Source: Viscum album (Eukaryota; Streptophyta; Magnoliopsida; Santalales; Viscaceae). Taken from it: DNA of 64,000 nt. Positions within the stretch are counted from its first letter, which is position 1; each line of letters begins with the position of its first letter. Shown here piece by piece: positions 1-11,530 of this stretch. The notes beneath the pieces were generated by a model. That model did no database searches. It worked only from the letters and a program-made list of their open reading frames with translations, and had not been told where the DNA came from. The stretch spans positions 313,306,206-313,370,205 of the forward strand of contig OY728119.1 of NCBI GenBank assembly GCA_963277665.1, given 5' to 3'. The translations under genes were made by a program, and so were the position numbers.

Positions 1-1095
1 CTGGGGAAGGCTGAGCACCATAAACATTTGGGCTTACTAACACCACTTCATATGACTAATTAAAAGTGGGATGAGATCTCAATGGACTTGGAGATTTGGT
101 TTCAACATACTGAGAGAAATAAAATAAGATATGCGTTATGATCAACCAGCTGACTAAATCAGCTCAATTTATACACATTCATTATACAACCAAAGTTGAG
201 GAGTTGTTAAATTACTATGTGAAGTATATTTTTCATTTTCATTATTTTCCATCTATTATAATGTATTATCGAGATAGTTATTTCACATCTCAATTTTGGA
301 GAGGCATCCAAGAGGAATTTGGATATCAGGCTCATTTAAATATGTCATACCATCCACAGTCAGATAGAAAGACAGAAAGAGCTATATAGATTCCTGAGGA
401 TATACTTCACACATATATTCTTGACTTTAGTGTCGATACTGATTACTATCTAGGGATAGTTGAGTTTTTTATTACAATATTTACCAGTACATGATTATAA
501 TTGATCATTTTGAGGCCTTGTATAGCCACCCTTACAGATATCCATTTTGGTGGTTGGACCAATGTTGGTTTAATAGATGGAAAAAAGATTGAGATAATTC
601 ATCAGATAATGTTGAGAGTATATATTTACTAGAAATATTACGTTGATCATCCTAAAAAACCATTGGATATTTCCATTAGTGACCTGGTGATATTGAATGT
701 TTCACATTGTTTGGGTAATTGAAGACTTTTGGGGAAAGGGAATCTTGCTCCTCATTTTCTAGTAACTTTTGAGGTTGTTGGGAATGTGGGGAAATATTAT
801 AACAATTTAGTACTTCAACCACATCTGGTATTGATACATAAAATTTTTCATGTACCTCTCCTATAAAATTAAATTTCTAATCTATCTCATATTCTGAGGT
901 GAAGTGATCTTGAGGTCAAACAACATTTATCCACGAACCATGATACTTCATGGGAGGATAATACCATTTTTCGGATTGCTATAGAATCATTGTTATGATT
1001 ATCAAGAGATGTGGGAGAGGGAGGGACTATTAAGATAGAATAGGCCTCATATTTTTGATATGGGTGATTATTAATATGATTTCCACACACAGAAT
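1..1095 (+). pseudogene. Ty3/gypsy integrase remnant, C-terminal part of pol (element A)
   Basis: This is the integrase end of a gypsy pol polyprotein, which would insert the cDNA copy into the host chromosome. The window opens inside pol, so gag, protease and RT lie outside. The catalytic core is visible: MDL near 82-90, LTKSAQF near 153, YRDSYFTSQFW near 268, and YHPQSDRKTER near 348-380, so all three acidic positions of the D,D,E triad can be placed. The reading frame changes near 130 and stops at about 387. The C-terminal part, LGKGNLAPHFLVTFEVVG followed by IHKIFHVPLL, lies near 729-861 and ends at the usual place before a chromodomain-like tail. The gene is broken by many stops and shifts. 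The 3' LTR follows directly. The family assignment is firm; the lineage is less sure. Confidence 0.9.
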
Positions 1096-1199
1096 GTTTT
1101 TATAGTAGAGAGGTTATAACATCATGTTACTTTTTATGTGCATTAATAATCATCTATTTGGGATTTTCATTTGTTGGGCTTCCTTTGAGAGTGATTCAG

Positions 1200-1233
1200 G
1201 TAAAATTTCGAAAATTTAAGAAGGATTATGGGT
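1200..1233 (+). other. Polypurine tract region of element A
   Basis: The text AATTTCGAAAATTTAAGAAGG followed by ATTATGGG lies just before a TGTGAATGG start. Gypsy elements of this type often carry a TTTCGA...GAAATTT stretch followed by a purine run directly before the 3' LTR, and element D has the same arrangement at 50,491-50,524. It would prime plus-strand cDNA synthesis. The tract is decayed. Confidence 0.55.
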
Positions 1234-3290
1234 TGTGAATGGTAGGATCCTGGTTTTTCCAAATTGTACACCATCGCGGTGGAAATCGTGAAAATCGTGA
1301 TAGTGGGGTTTTTCATGGATAACACACGATTAGAAAAACCACTTTCCCACCTAATAGAAATTGTACAACCCCATTTAAAATGCACTCATCCATAGGGTCC
1401 TTGGTTTCAAAAACCATGCGGCCCAACCAAGATTACCATGCATATGAGATTTTTTAATTCGAAAATTATTTCTATAAGTCTTGAAACCCTCATTTAAAGT
1501 GTCGGGCATGCCTATTATATCCTTTATGAATTATTCTTATATGAAGGCTTGTATGAGGAGATTTTAGACAATATACACCCCTCCTAAATGGAAATTAATC
1601 TTGTAAAATGACGTTGGATATCTTCTTAGTAAGTGTCCACCTCTAATTCTCCTACTCCCATTCTCTTTACATTCCACATTAGGGTTTTATGGGTCTCTAT
1701 GTTTTTGGAGGATACAATACCCCATGTTTGAGATCTGGAATCTATGCTTGATTCTTAGATCCTTATTTATAACATTCATTAATAGTTATTTTTGATTAGT
1801 GATTTGTGTTTTGAGATCCCATGATCATGAGGTAGGTGTTTCAATTTTGATGGCCAAGTTTTCTTAACCCTAAAATGATAGATTTTAATCCAATAGATTG
1901 ATTTAAATTCAATTACATGACATTTGATAAAATTACTTCATTTTGATTATTGACAACTTAATTCCATTTAATTTGGGATATGAATTTGGTTTTGGAAAGA
2001 AATGGGAAAAACCCCCAATTCCACTGAATTGGGGTGTTTTGTGAAATTTGATGGAATTTGATTAAATTAAATTATTGAATTTTAATTTAGAAATTGATTT
2101 GATGAAATTTATTTTCAATTGGTATTTTATGAAAATGGATTAAAATGGTTTTTATAGGAACACAATTGTTTTATCTGGGGAATAAAATTAATTTATAAAA
2201 GCTCTGTATTGGGTTTTAATAGAAATTTACGTATTTTTAAAGGGTAATGGGATAAATTGTATTTTAATAAGTCTTTAAATAAATTTCCCATCATTGGTTG
2301 TATTATAGATCAGAAAATTTGAGGTTGTTAGTCTGTTATTTACGACAAACATACTCTGATGGAATTCCCGAAGAAACATTTTGATGCTTTACAATATTAA
2401 GAAAACATTATTAGCACATCGTATTCCTTATTATGATTTTGATGAGTCCTCTCTATCCAATGTTGTGGGATATGTGTACACATGGATGTTATTATCATAT
2501 GAAGAAGGTTTTTTTCAATGTTTATACATATGTTATGAGACACTTATGTTTTTTATAGAATTATGTATCTCCCCTGTTTAACGTAACTAAAAATATAATA
2601 TCACTATTTCTTATGTTTCATTTCCATAGGTTATGAAGAAACATTTTAAGTAGGACATGAATATGAAGAGTACCTTATGGGAATATCTTTGAATAAGAAA
2701 TTAAATATATTTCCCCTAATATAATGATTGCGTACCTTATATCCAAAGACACTAAGCAATTATGATCATCGAGCATGTGTTTGTGTCACATATTAAATAT
2801 TGGTAAAAAAAATTAATATCTATTTATGTGATTCCTAGGACACTAAAACCCTACTAGTAAACATCACATTTCCCATTCAATGGAAGGTCCCATCTATATA
2901 TTGAGAGCAGCTTCATTGTGTTCATTTATTATGGAGGTCATGGAAATAATCAACGAAATTATCTGTCATCCCTAGGGAGTATTTATGGTTTGGGTATCCA
3001 ATCCAACTTATATCAGTAATGAAAGTTCCCTGAAGGAAATATTAGTAGTAGGGCCTTCCAATATATGTTAAACAACCTTGTTATTAGGTGTCTAATCATT
3101 CAAGAGTTTATGGAGTTAGGAATGGTTATCCCCAGGATGTCACTCACCAATATTGACCATGTATAGAGTGAATATGTGGAGTATAACAATAGTGATCTAG
3201 AATATCTAGATAAGCCCAAATACATGTGACATAGGTATTCGTTTCATCGGGTCAAAAGGTTGTTCAAGGTATAATATATTTATTATATAC
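1234..3290 (+). repeat. 3' LTR of element A (same family as the LTR of element E)
   Basis: The LTR begins with TGTGAATGG directly after the polypurine tract. It aligns by eye with the 5' LTR of element E. The strongest anchor is a block with CCCCCAATTCC and GAATTGGGGTGT at 2,009-2,040, matching 59,451-59,474. A second is the stretch around GTGTACACATGGATG at 2,474, matching GTGTGTATACACATTT at 59,935. The anchors lie at nearly the same offset from the LTR start, about 1,240 and 1,250 bp. A GAG|GTAGGT donor-like site at 1,830 matches one at 59,321. Beyond 2,600 the similarity is weak, so the right end near 3,290 is extrapolated from the length of the E LTR. Confidence 0.7.
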
Positions 3291-3589
3291 CATGGTTTCT
3301 TCATTTGTGACGTGTGCTGGGAATGTAGATTGAGGATAGGGATGCATCAATCCTTGGAAGATTTTATTTTCTGATAGATACAATTATATGATGTTATTCA
3401 TTACATGGATTTTGAAAATTTTATTTTCACAATTTTTTACTATTTTTTGCAGTGGGTTGATTTTTTAGATATTGGGGGACAATATGTATGTTCATTGGTG
3501 AGTGACGTTTGTAGATGTGTGGTCAAAGAACATAGCACATTATTTACATGAGATTTGTGTCCTCCAAATAGATAGTGAGAGAATAGGTA
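3291..3589. other. Unassigned AT-rich stretch between element A and LTR L1
   Basis: I see no coding remnant or repeat boundary here. It may hold the decayed end of the A LTR, original flank, or the unpreserved primer-site side of L1. Confidence 0.3.
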
Positions 3590-6500
3590 TATAAAACCAA
3601 GATAAACATACCTATATTTATATATTACTTGATTTTAGATTAATATTCAACACATTTCAAAAGTACATGCCTCGGGGCTGCAATAGTTTAGTGTATTTGG
3701 AAACATGCAACAAAATATTCAAACTTAGTGAGAGATTAGGGATGTTTTCCATAGAGATCTTCTCATTTATTACTTCTACATTTAAAAAATCTTTATATCC
3801 TAAAGAAGGTATATATATTAAAGGGTGATCTTAGATGCTCGGTAAGGGTAAATAAAGGAGATACGTAAGCATATTATGAGAATTAGAGTATGATAACATG
3901 AGAGTAAAATTTTAAAATCATACCCTACATATCAAAGAACATACACATGAGTCATGGAATAAATATTTTTAATTCATAAGACAAGAACAATAAATTAATC
4001 ATGAGAATTATCTCAGAAATAATAACATTGGAATAAGGCATTGAATTTTTTCCAGACACATAAACATATAATATCATTCCCTATAAGTCAAGGCACATTG
4101 CCAAATGCATTATGTGAACATTATTGATAATACACCAACGGGGTGGGACACAACACCTTCCCTAGTCAGTTTCATTTACTTATAATGGAATGTGTTTCCC
4201 CTTATTCCCATAGTGGATCATGTCCACCAACATGTTTCACATAATTTTAACATGAGATATAACTCTTTACCCATTTAATTGGAGGGGGAGATAGGTCCCA
4301 CACATCAAATTATGAAATCATACATACATTTTCCATAAGATTGTAAAAAATTCATCATATCATGACCCAAAAATGATAATGGATTAAAAAACATCATATA
4401 ATAACCCATGAAATGAAATGAGTATCATAAAAATGTCACCATATAATAAACATTGGAAAAGAGATAGGATTGATTATAATTTATTCAAATAATAACCCAT
4501 GAAATAATGTGGGATTCATAAGAAAATATCCCATGGAAGAGAAATAGGTGCCAAAGACATCATTCAATAAAATAATAAACCATTAAGAGAAATAATTTGA
4601 ATGGCATACCATAAAATACCTCTAACTATAAAATCTTTATATGGAGATGTATTTTGAAATATCATTTTGAACATTTCTAAAGGATAATAATCTTTCATTG
4701 AAAATTCCGTTTTAAACATGAACTATTTTTAAAATACTTTCATTTGAAACCACATTATCAAAATATTGGAATCATGAAAAATAATGTAAAACATTTCTTG
4801 AGGAAAATATCCATTCTTATTTTTAATTTTTTTTAATAAATTATATTCATTTGAAAAAAAATTATTTTAAAAATAATATTGAAAACATATTAAGGAAGCC
4901 TTGATAAACATTTAAAACACTTTTTCAAATGTGAATCGTTTTTTGAAAATAAATTCATTCAATACATTTAAAGGATTCCTGAAAACATTTTGGAAAACAT
5001 TTTACTTGAACAAATATAAAGGGAGATGAATAATGTTTTGAAAACCATTTTTTAAATATATTTGAAAATATATAAAAGAAACTTTGAAAATATTTTAAAA
5101 CACTTATTGAACATGATATTTTTTTGGAATTTTTTTTTAAAACAACTTAAAAAATGAGTTCCTACAATGTTAAGTAAAAAAATTCTTCAAATTAATCTTC
5201 TTAAAATATCAAAGGATGTTTCAACACAATTATGGTAAAGAAGGAAGGTAAATTTATACATGAAGAACATTCATTTTTGTGATGTAACATTTTTGGACAA
5301 TTTTCTTGATTATGAAATGATAAGAAAACTCATTTTTTAAAACTTATTTGATTAAAATGAAAACAATGTGTATAAATTTCCTATGATTATTATAAGATTA
5401 TATTAGAAAATTTTAAATAACAATTTTTAAAAACATGGTTTTTAACAAACACAAATTTACGACTAAATAGATAGAAAAAGTTTGATTTTATAAAAAATTT
5501 TTAATTATCATAAGTACCAAAAAGTGGAAAATGGAACGAATAAATGAATATATATTGAATACCAAGTGGATAATAAAATTAATTAGGGTTTTTGATAGAT
5601 AGGTCATAATATTTCATTAATGAAAGCCTAATCAAAATCAATCTCGACAAATGATGAGATTTATGAAATTAAATGTCATTACTTTGGTAACGAGGAATCA
5701 TAATGCACTTGAAGACCTAAAATTACATGAATATTAAAATATAATGAAAATAAGTATATTCATGATAAAGACGGTAAAATGGAATTATATTAACCCCATA
5801 AAAAATTATAGGTGCCTAACATGGCATTTATCTCGAAGAATGAAAATTGTGACTATAATTACTTTTATGATTTTTGTAAACTTTTAACCCAAAAACCTTG
5901 AAGGATTTTTTTTAAAATGGATATTTAAACTCACTTAAATTTATTCATAATATTAATATAAAACATTAATAGGATGTATATACACTATATAAAAAAATTG
6001 AGTGGGGTAGAAGTCATAAGCCTCACTGATATTATTGATAGATGAGAAAATCCTTACTACATGAGGAACATAAGAATTGTGATCTCCATGTAAGAATAAA
6101 ATAAATATAAAATTTTAATATCATGATATATAGGAGGCTAATGAAGAAAAATTCCTTTGGGAATTATATTCACCATATAAAATTGATGGGTGTTGTATAT
6201 GAAAAGTATCTGAAAAATATAAGAAAGCGAGGGAAACTTACATTACCTTAACTCTTGAATTTCATAATATGTGTTCCAACAACCTATATAAAAAATAGAT
6301 TATTATAATTATAACATTGAAAAATAATATTAAATATAATACCATCTGTAATTTTATAATTAATTCATATTTTATTTTTTATTAATAATTCCTTATTAAT
6401 ATTTCATTTTAGGTAATATCCTCATTGTTTTTCGTATATGGTTTGACTTATTATTCATGATCATATTACTTATATAATGATTTAAATATTTAAGTAATTT

Positions 6501-8000
6501 ATAAAAAGATATAAATATCATTTATATTAAGTATATAAATTTTTATAATAATCTAAAAAAGATAGGAATATGAAATGAAATAAAACATTCATGGAGACGG
6601 TAGGGCATGTGTACACATAAACACTATTTCTATTTTCATGTCGTATTGAAATAAATTAAAATACATATATGTATATATGTATTATTATTATAGTATAATT
6701 ATTATTAAATTATTATTATTTAAATTATCTAAACTCATCCTTAATAAATTCTATGAAATGAATGAACAAATCACATTGCTTTGAGGAGGTGGTAGTCTAC
6801 ACATCCACAAATGAACTTATCCTATTTACATAAAATGGAAAACATGGAGGTTTTTTTTTATAAATAAATTAATGAATAAAAAATAGATAAAATAGATAAA
6901 ATAGATAATATAATAAATTAAATTAAATCACTATTTATAACATTGATATTTGGTAATGGAAGAAGAAACGACATCGGTTCACGGGGCTGTAGTCTACCGT
7001 ACACATGAATGATTACTGTGTATCCCATGTGATAGAAATGTGATTGAGTTTATGTAGGAAAATAACATAAAAATATCAGTATATTTAGGATATTGAGATT
7101 ATTATATAATAATTAAATAATAAAAAATTTGGGTTTTGATAATAAAAATAAAATTAACGATATTTTGGAAGGATATTACCTCTTTTTAGGGTAACACCTA
7201 TTCGTTTGCACCAAAGGGATTAATTTTTTGGATTTTCTCTCAATGTGAGGGATATATAATTGAAGGGAGGGAATTTGGGAGGGAATTTGGGTAGGTTTTG
7301 GATTATCCAATGTGTCATTATAGGTGTGAGGAAGTGGGATGTGGGGTGAGTGGCCTTTTATAGTGGAAGACGAGTTATATTCTTTAAAACAAAAAAATCT
7401 AAACACTATTGAGAGGTCTTCTTATCGTCACATTAAAATAATATTTTACATTATAGATACAATAGATGAATCAGTAGAAATAGTTCCATACAATGGATTT
7501 TTAACATGTTTTTAGGTTTTTTGGCATGTGAAATAACGTTTAACTATTAAGTTATCTTTTTTTACCATAATCACAATATTTTATTTTAGTTACTTTTACT
7601 AATATTTTTTATCAAAAACTAAGTTGAAATTATTATATGTTAAAAATCCTGATTATTAAAAACATATAATCACTTTTTCTAATATTATTCAAATAATTTC
7701 AAAGAAATTACATTAAAATCAGTCCCACAGACGGGTCGCGACAATAAGTTTTTTAGAAAATAATGTTTAAAAGATAGATATGTTGTTATAAAAAATTTCA
7801 ATGTGAAGTTTTTTTAATGGAAATAATTAGATTAATTTTAATAAAATTGATATAATTAAATGTTAAAACCAAATTTATATAAAATTTATCAATGTAAATA
7901 AATTTGATGAAAATCATATTTTAATTAAATTTTAGTTTGTTTCACTATTCATGAAAATATGAAATTTCTCAGGAAAATACTCAAAATTCACCAAAAGTTA
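3590..8000 (-). repeat. Giant-LTR family copy L1, minus strand
   Basis: Read on the minus strand, this region matches the ~4.4 kb LTR of element D in collinear blocks. They are: a TATA-like CTATAAAAGG at 7,355-7,364; a donor-like AGGTAATATCC at 7,171-7,181; three CGTAC-type motifs at 6,980-7,010, 6,781-6,815 and 6,590-6,625; a 37-bp exon-like block at 6,247-6,283; a TTACCCTTACCGAGCATC block near 3,835; an acceptor TTCTTTAG|GATATAAAG near 3,800; and GTTTCCAAATACACTAAAC near 3,690. The spacing agrees with D except for about 1.3 kb extra between the third motif and the tail block. The outer ends at 3,590 and 8,000 are approximate. I see no gag beside it, so it may be a solo LTR or a fragment. 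Confidence 0.75.
7355..7364 (-). promoter_or_regulatory. TATA-like box of LTR L1
   Basis: The minus strand reads CTATAAAAGG followed by a CT-rich stretch, at the same relative place as TAATAAAAGGG at 52,522 in the 3' LTR of D and CTTATAAAAGG at 33,227-33,237 in L2. It is the likely core promoter of the LTR. Confidence 0.5.
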
Positions 8001-8789
8001 ATTTTGATATTATTCCTTTAGAAATGATTCATTTTTTTGAAATATTAATTATATAGTTATATAAAATGGATTCACAATTAAAAGGTGGTAAAATTATATA
8101 TTGAAAAAAATACATATTTTTTATTCATAAAACTAGATTTATTATTAACTTATGTATATTAAATATGTTGGGTGTGTGTAAAAAATATTAATGAATTTAT
8201 AATATATAAAATTAAATAATACAAATAATCAAATTTTTTTCTTAAATTATTGAGATAAAATGGCATTTGTACATAGAAAAATAGTTCTCTTAGAGAAGTA
8301 ATTTCATCATTCTCAAATAGTTCTTAATTTCATTTATATCTAATTGAAAACCAAAGGATTAATTTCACATTATTGTATAGATAATATTTTAAAAATTTAT
8401 TAAATATTATTCATAACTTCAATTCCAATGGATATGTGGTAACTGTATTTAAATATTAATAAGAATATCAAAAGAATATTATTGTTTTCTAAACTGGGTC
8501 TTTTGTACATTGAAAGCTATCAAAGGAACTTGAAATTATTTGTAATACAATCCAAACATAGTTTTTCATGTAAAAAAAAGATAATATAACTAATTAATTT
8601 CGTGAAATCTTGTCATGGTGTTGCATATAAGCCATGAATGAATTGGTTTTTTTTTCATATAACTGAAGTTATATTCAGGGTTGCATAAATTAAATATGTC
8701 AAATAGTTTTAATTAATTGGGAAGAAATATATTTCATATAATATAAGGTATTTACAATAGGTTTTGGAGGTACTAGAAGTTTTTTTGAA
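8001..8789. other. Unassigned AT-rich stretch
   Basis: This is AT-rich sequence with no readable motif. It lies between the presumed start of L1 on the minus strand and the first reverse transcriptase similarity of B, and could contain the lost protease region of B. Confidence 0.3.
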
Positions 8790-11530
8790 GAAATATATAA
8801 TATATTCCATGTGGAGGGTGTGACACTACCACTCTTATGTGATGCTGAGTTTGAAAAAGGATTGGAGTCAAGTTCTACATCAGTTTTGAGGAATCAATAT
8901 TCAGTAGCACCATCAATTTTATGGGTTTAGGATCGAGGTTGATGCTTTTATAAGGAAGGGATTTATCTTGCTAAATGTTTTACTGTTGAGATATCTGATT
9001 TTATTTAACAAGAAGGTAGATAATAGTTTGAGATTGTGTATAGACCGCCAAAGAATGAATCACATGATGATCAAGAATCATCACACTATTATGATAATTG
9101 ATGATATCTTTGAGTTATTCTAGGGAAATAAATAGTTTTATAATATAATTTTGTTGTATAGAAATAATTATTTGAGTGTGAATGAGGTAGATATTTTGAA
9201 GGATAATTTTCTATATATGTATGGGAAATGTTCTTTCATAGTCTTTCTGTTTGGTGAAACAAATGCACCAATTGTGCCAACAAGACTCATGAAATCCATA
9301 AATCTTGAGTTTTTAGACTAGTTGATAGTCTTTTTAATTGAAAAATTTAGTATATTCTCAATTTAAATTGAGGATCATGTTAAGAAATGAGGATCATTTT
9401 TTTGACTCATTGATACATTTGACTATATGGGAAATTGTCCATGTGTATGTTCAGGATGTAAGAGGTTAACTTACAAGAAAATATGGTGTCATGAAATGAA
9501 GAAGTGGTGGATCCATAATTGGTTGTTAAATATAGTATCCCTAACTCATAATAAATAATATTTTTTAGATTGATGAACACTATAAATTATATGACTATAA
9601 GAAGGACCTGTCTGTTTACGCCCCAATTATTTAGTTTCATGAGGAGGGACTAATGTTTGAAGTGTTATATGATGCTTCCAACTTTTTTGGATTATTATTA
9701 ACGTAGTAGTTGGTATTAAATTCCTTTGGTTCTAGGTAGTTACAAACTTACAAGAATAACTACATAACCCACGGTCTATAAAGAATAGATATAGTGTTTT
9801 CCATGAAGCTATGGTAACATTACATCATTAGTGAACACTTTTTGGTTTACCAAGATCACAAGTTCCTATGGTTTATCATTTCTCAGTGATACATAAATCT
9901 ATAATAATTTATCTAGATGGTGTTTCTATTGGAATATGGATTTGGAATCTCTTATATAATAGAATGGGGAATTTCATGGAAGATGCGCAAAATAGAATGT
10001 CATAGGGAGCTGTCCAAGAATCTGAGGACTCTTAGAGGTGGATGGAGGAGTTAGAGGCTTTTTATATTGTACTAGAAGATATTCATGATAGAGGATAAAT
10101 TTTCCCTATAAAATTAGATCTATAATTGTTATATATTTTTTGGGATTAATATCTTTCATACTCAAATGTGGAGGGGAATCATTATCAAATAATTAAAAGC
10201 GATTCACCTAGGAGATGGTAAGGGGATAGCTAGAATCATGTTATGTTCTTGGTAATGATCGTAATACCATTGGATATGCATGATATATTTGCCCATAAAT
10301 TTCATAGATATCCATTATTTGTTAAATATGGAATATCAAATATGTATTGTGGTATGTGGAGGCAGTTTTGGTGGTTAGAGTTAAAGTAGTCAGTGGAAGA
10401 GTTCATGTCATGATGTCTAGTCTTCCGGTAGATGGAGTAAGAAAAACATATCTATGTTGTATTTCTAAATAATTTGAATTTACCTAGGTGTAATTTGTAG
10501 GAAACATCGATTTATTTCATAAAAAGGATACCCTAGGACCATGGTCGGTATGATTCTATCTAGGTTTTCATGGATCAACTATTGAAGTCATCTCAATATT
10601 TGAAAATCCAAGAGTCGAGTGCCTTGAATTTTCTAGTGAGGCGGTATGTGGATAAAGTGGTTTGGATTCATAAAAATTCAAGGCCCATAATTTTGGACCA
10701 ATACCCTAGTTTTATTTCATGGGTTAGGAAGATATTTCTACACACCTTCATCTCTAAGTTACTCCTTAACGCTACCTTCCTGCCCAAATTGACAATTAAA
10801 AAAACCTGACCATCCAAAAACTGGTGGATATGTTAAAATGATTTGTCTTCAATTTTTGTGGAGTATAGGTGTGATACATATCTTTTTTTGAGTTTACATA
10901 TAATAATAGATATCATGGATCCATCAGTATGGCTTCATTTGGGGAATTTTAGTGGAGGTTATGTCAATCCAAATTGAGCTAGACCTAGATTGGGGAGGAA
11001 TCAGTTATTGGTCTTGATGTGGTTCAATTCCTGAAAATGGATATTTTGGGGGTTCATGAGATGATAAAAGGGGTGTTGGTCCAAATATAGGCTTATTCTG
11101 ATTAGTAGAAGAGGTATATTGAGTTTTACGATTATGGACTAGTTTTTCTAAAGGTTTCATCTAAGTGAATACAATATATATTTGGTTGGGAGAGAAATAT
11201 AAAACCCCATTTTGTTTCCCCTTTAAGGTGTTAGTTTTTTTCTGCGAGGTTGCTTATCAGTTTGAGTTACATCCAAAATTGGATAAATTTCCTTATGTCT
11301 TCCACATGTCCCTACTTCACTAGTATATTCATGGTATTTCTCATACCATCAACAATGGGGAGATGGATATCATAGATCAAATGAAATTTGTGTGATTAAC
11401 AATCAAGTTAGGATACCATTAAAAGATGGTTTTTTGAGGGTTTTTTATTCCCTTGGATTGATTTATTCAAAATTTTAGAGGTCTATAGGAGAGTACATGG
11501 AAGTGGGTGTAATAGATTCTGAACCATTAC
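8790..11530 (+). pseudogene. Ty3/gypsy pol remnant B: RT, RNase H, integrase, chromodomain-like tail
   Basis: The domains run in gypsy order, with many stops and frame changes. Reverse transcriptase: SLRLCIDRQRMN near 9,025, followed by IIDDIFEL, and FLFGETNAP near 9,244. The catalytic Asp pair is lost: the aligned stretch near 9,325 reads VFLIEKFSIFS. RNase H: FEVLYDASNFFGLLLT near 9,655, then NYITHGL and SEHFLVYQDHKF near 9,830. Integrase: a histidine-type zinc region with AHKFHRYPLF near 10,293 and FWWLELK; core residues in MDQLLKSSQYL at 10,570 and PIILDQYPSF near 10,686; then NNRYHGSISMASFG near 10,905 and FLKVSSK near 11,150. The tail has VFHMSLLH near 11,300 and ESTWKW near 11,490. No gag or protease is readable upstream. 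The order places it among gypsy chromoviruses or close relatives. Confidence 0.85.

Noticed and set aside
2381..2581. Open frame of 66 codons
   Set aside because: It lies in the 3' LTR of element A, has no motif and matches non-coding LTR sequence of element E.
2738..2760. ATCCAAAGACACTAAGC, similar to the tail of the giant LTR
   Set aside because: No other giant-LTR block lies at the right distance, and the place is inside the A LTR; probably chance.
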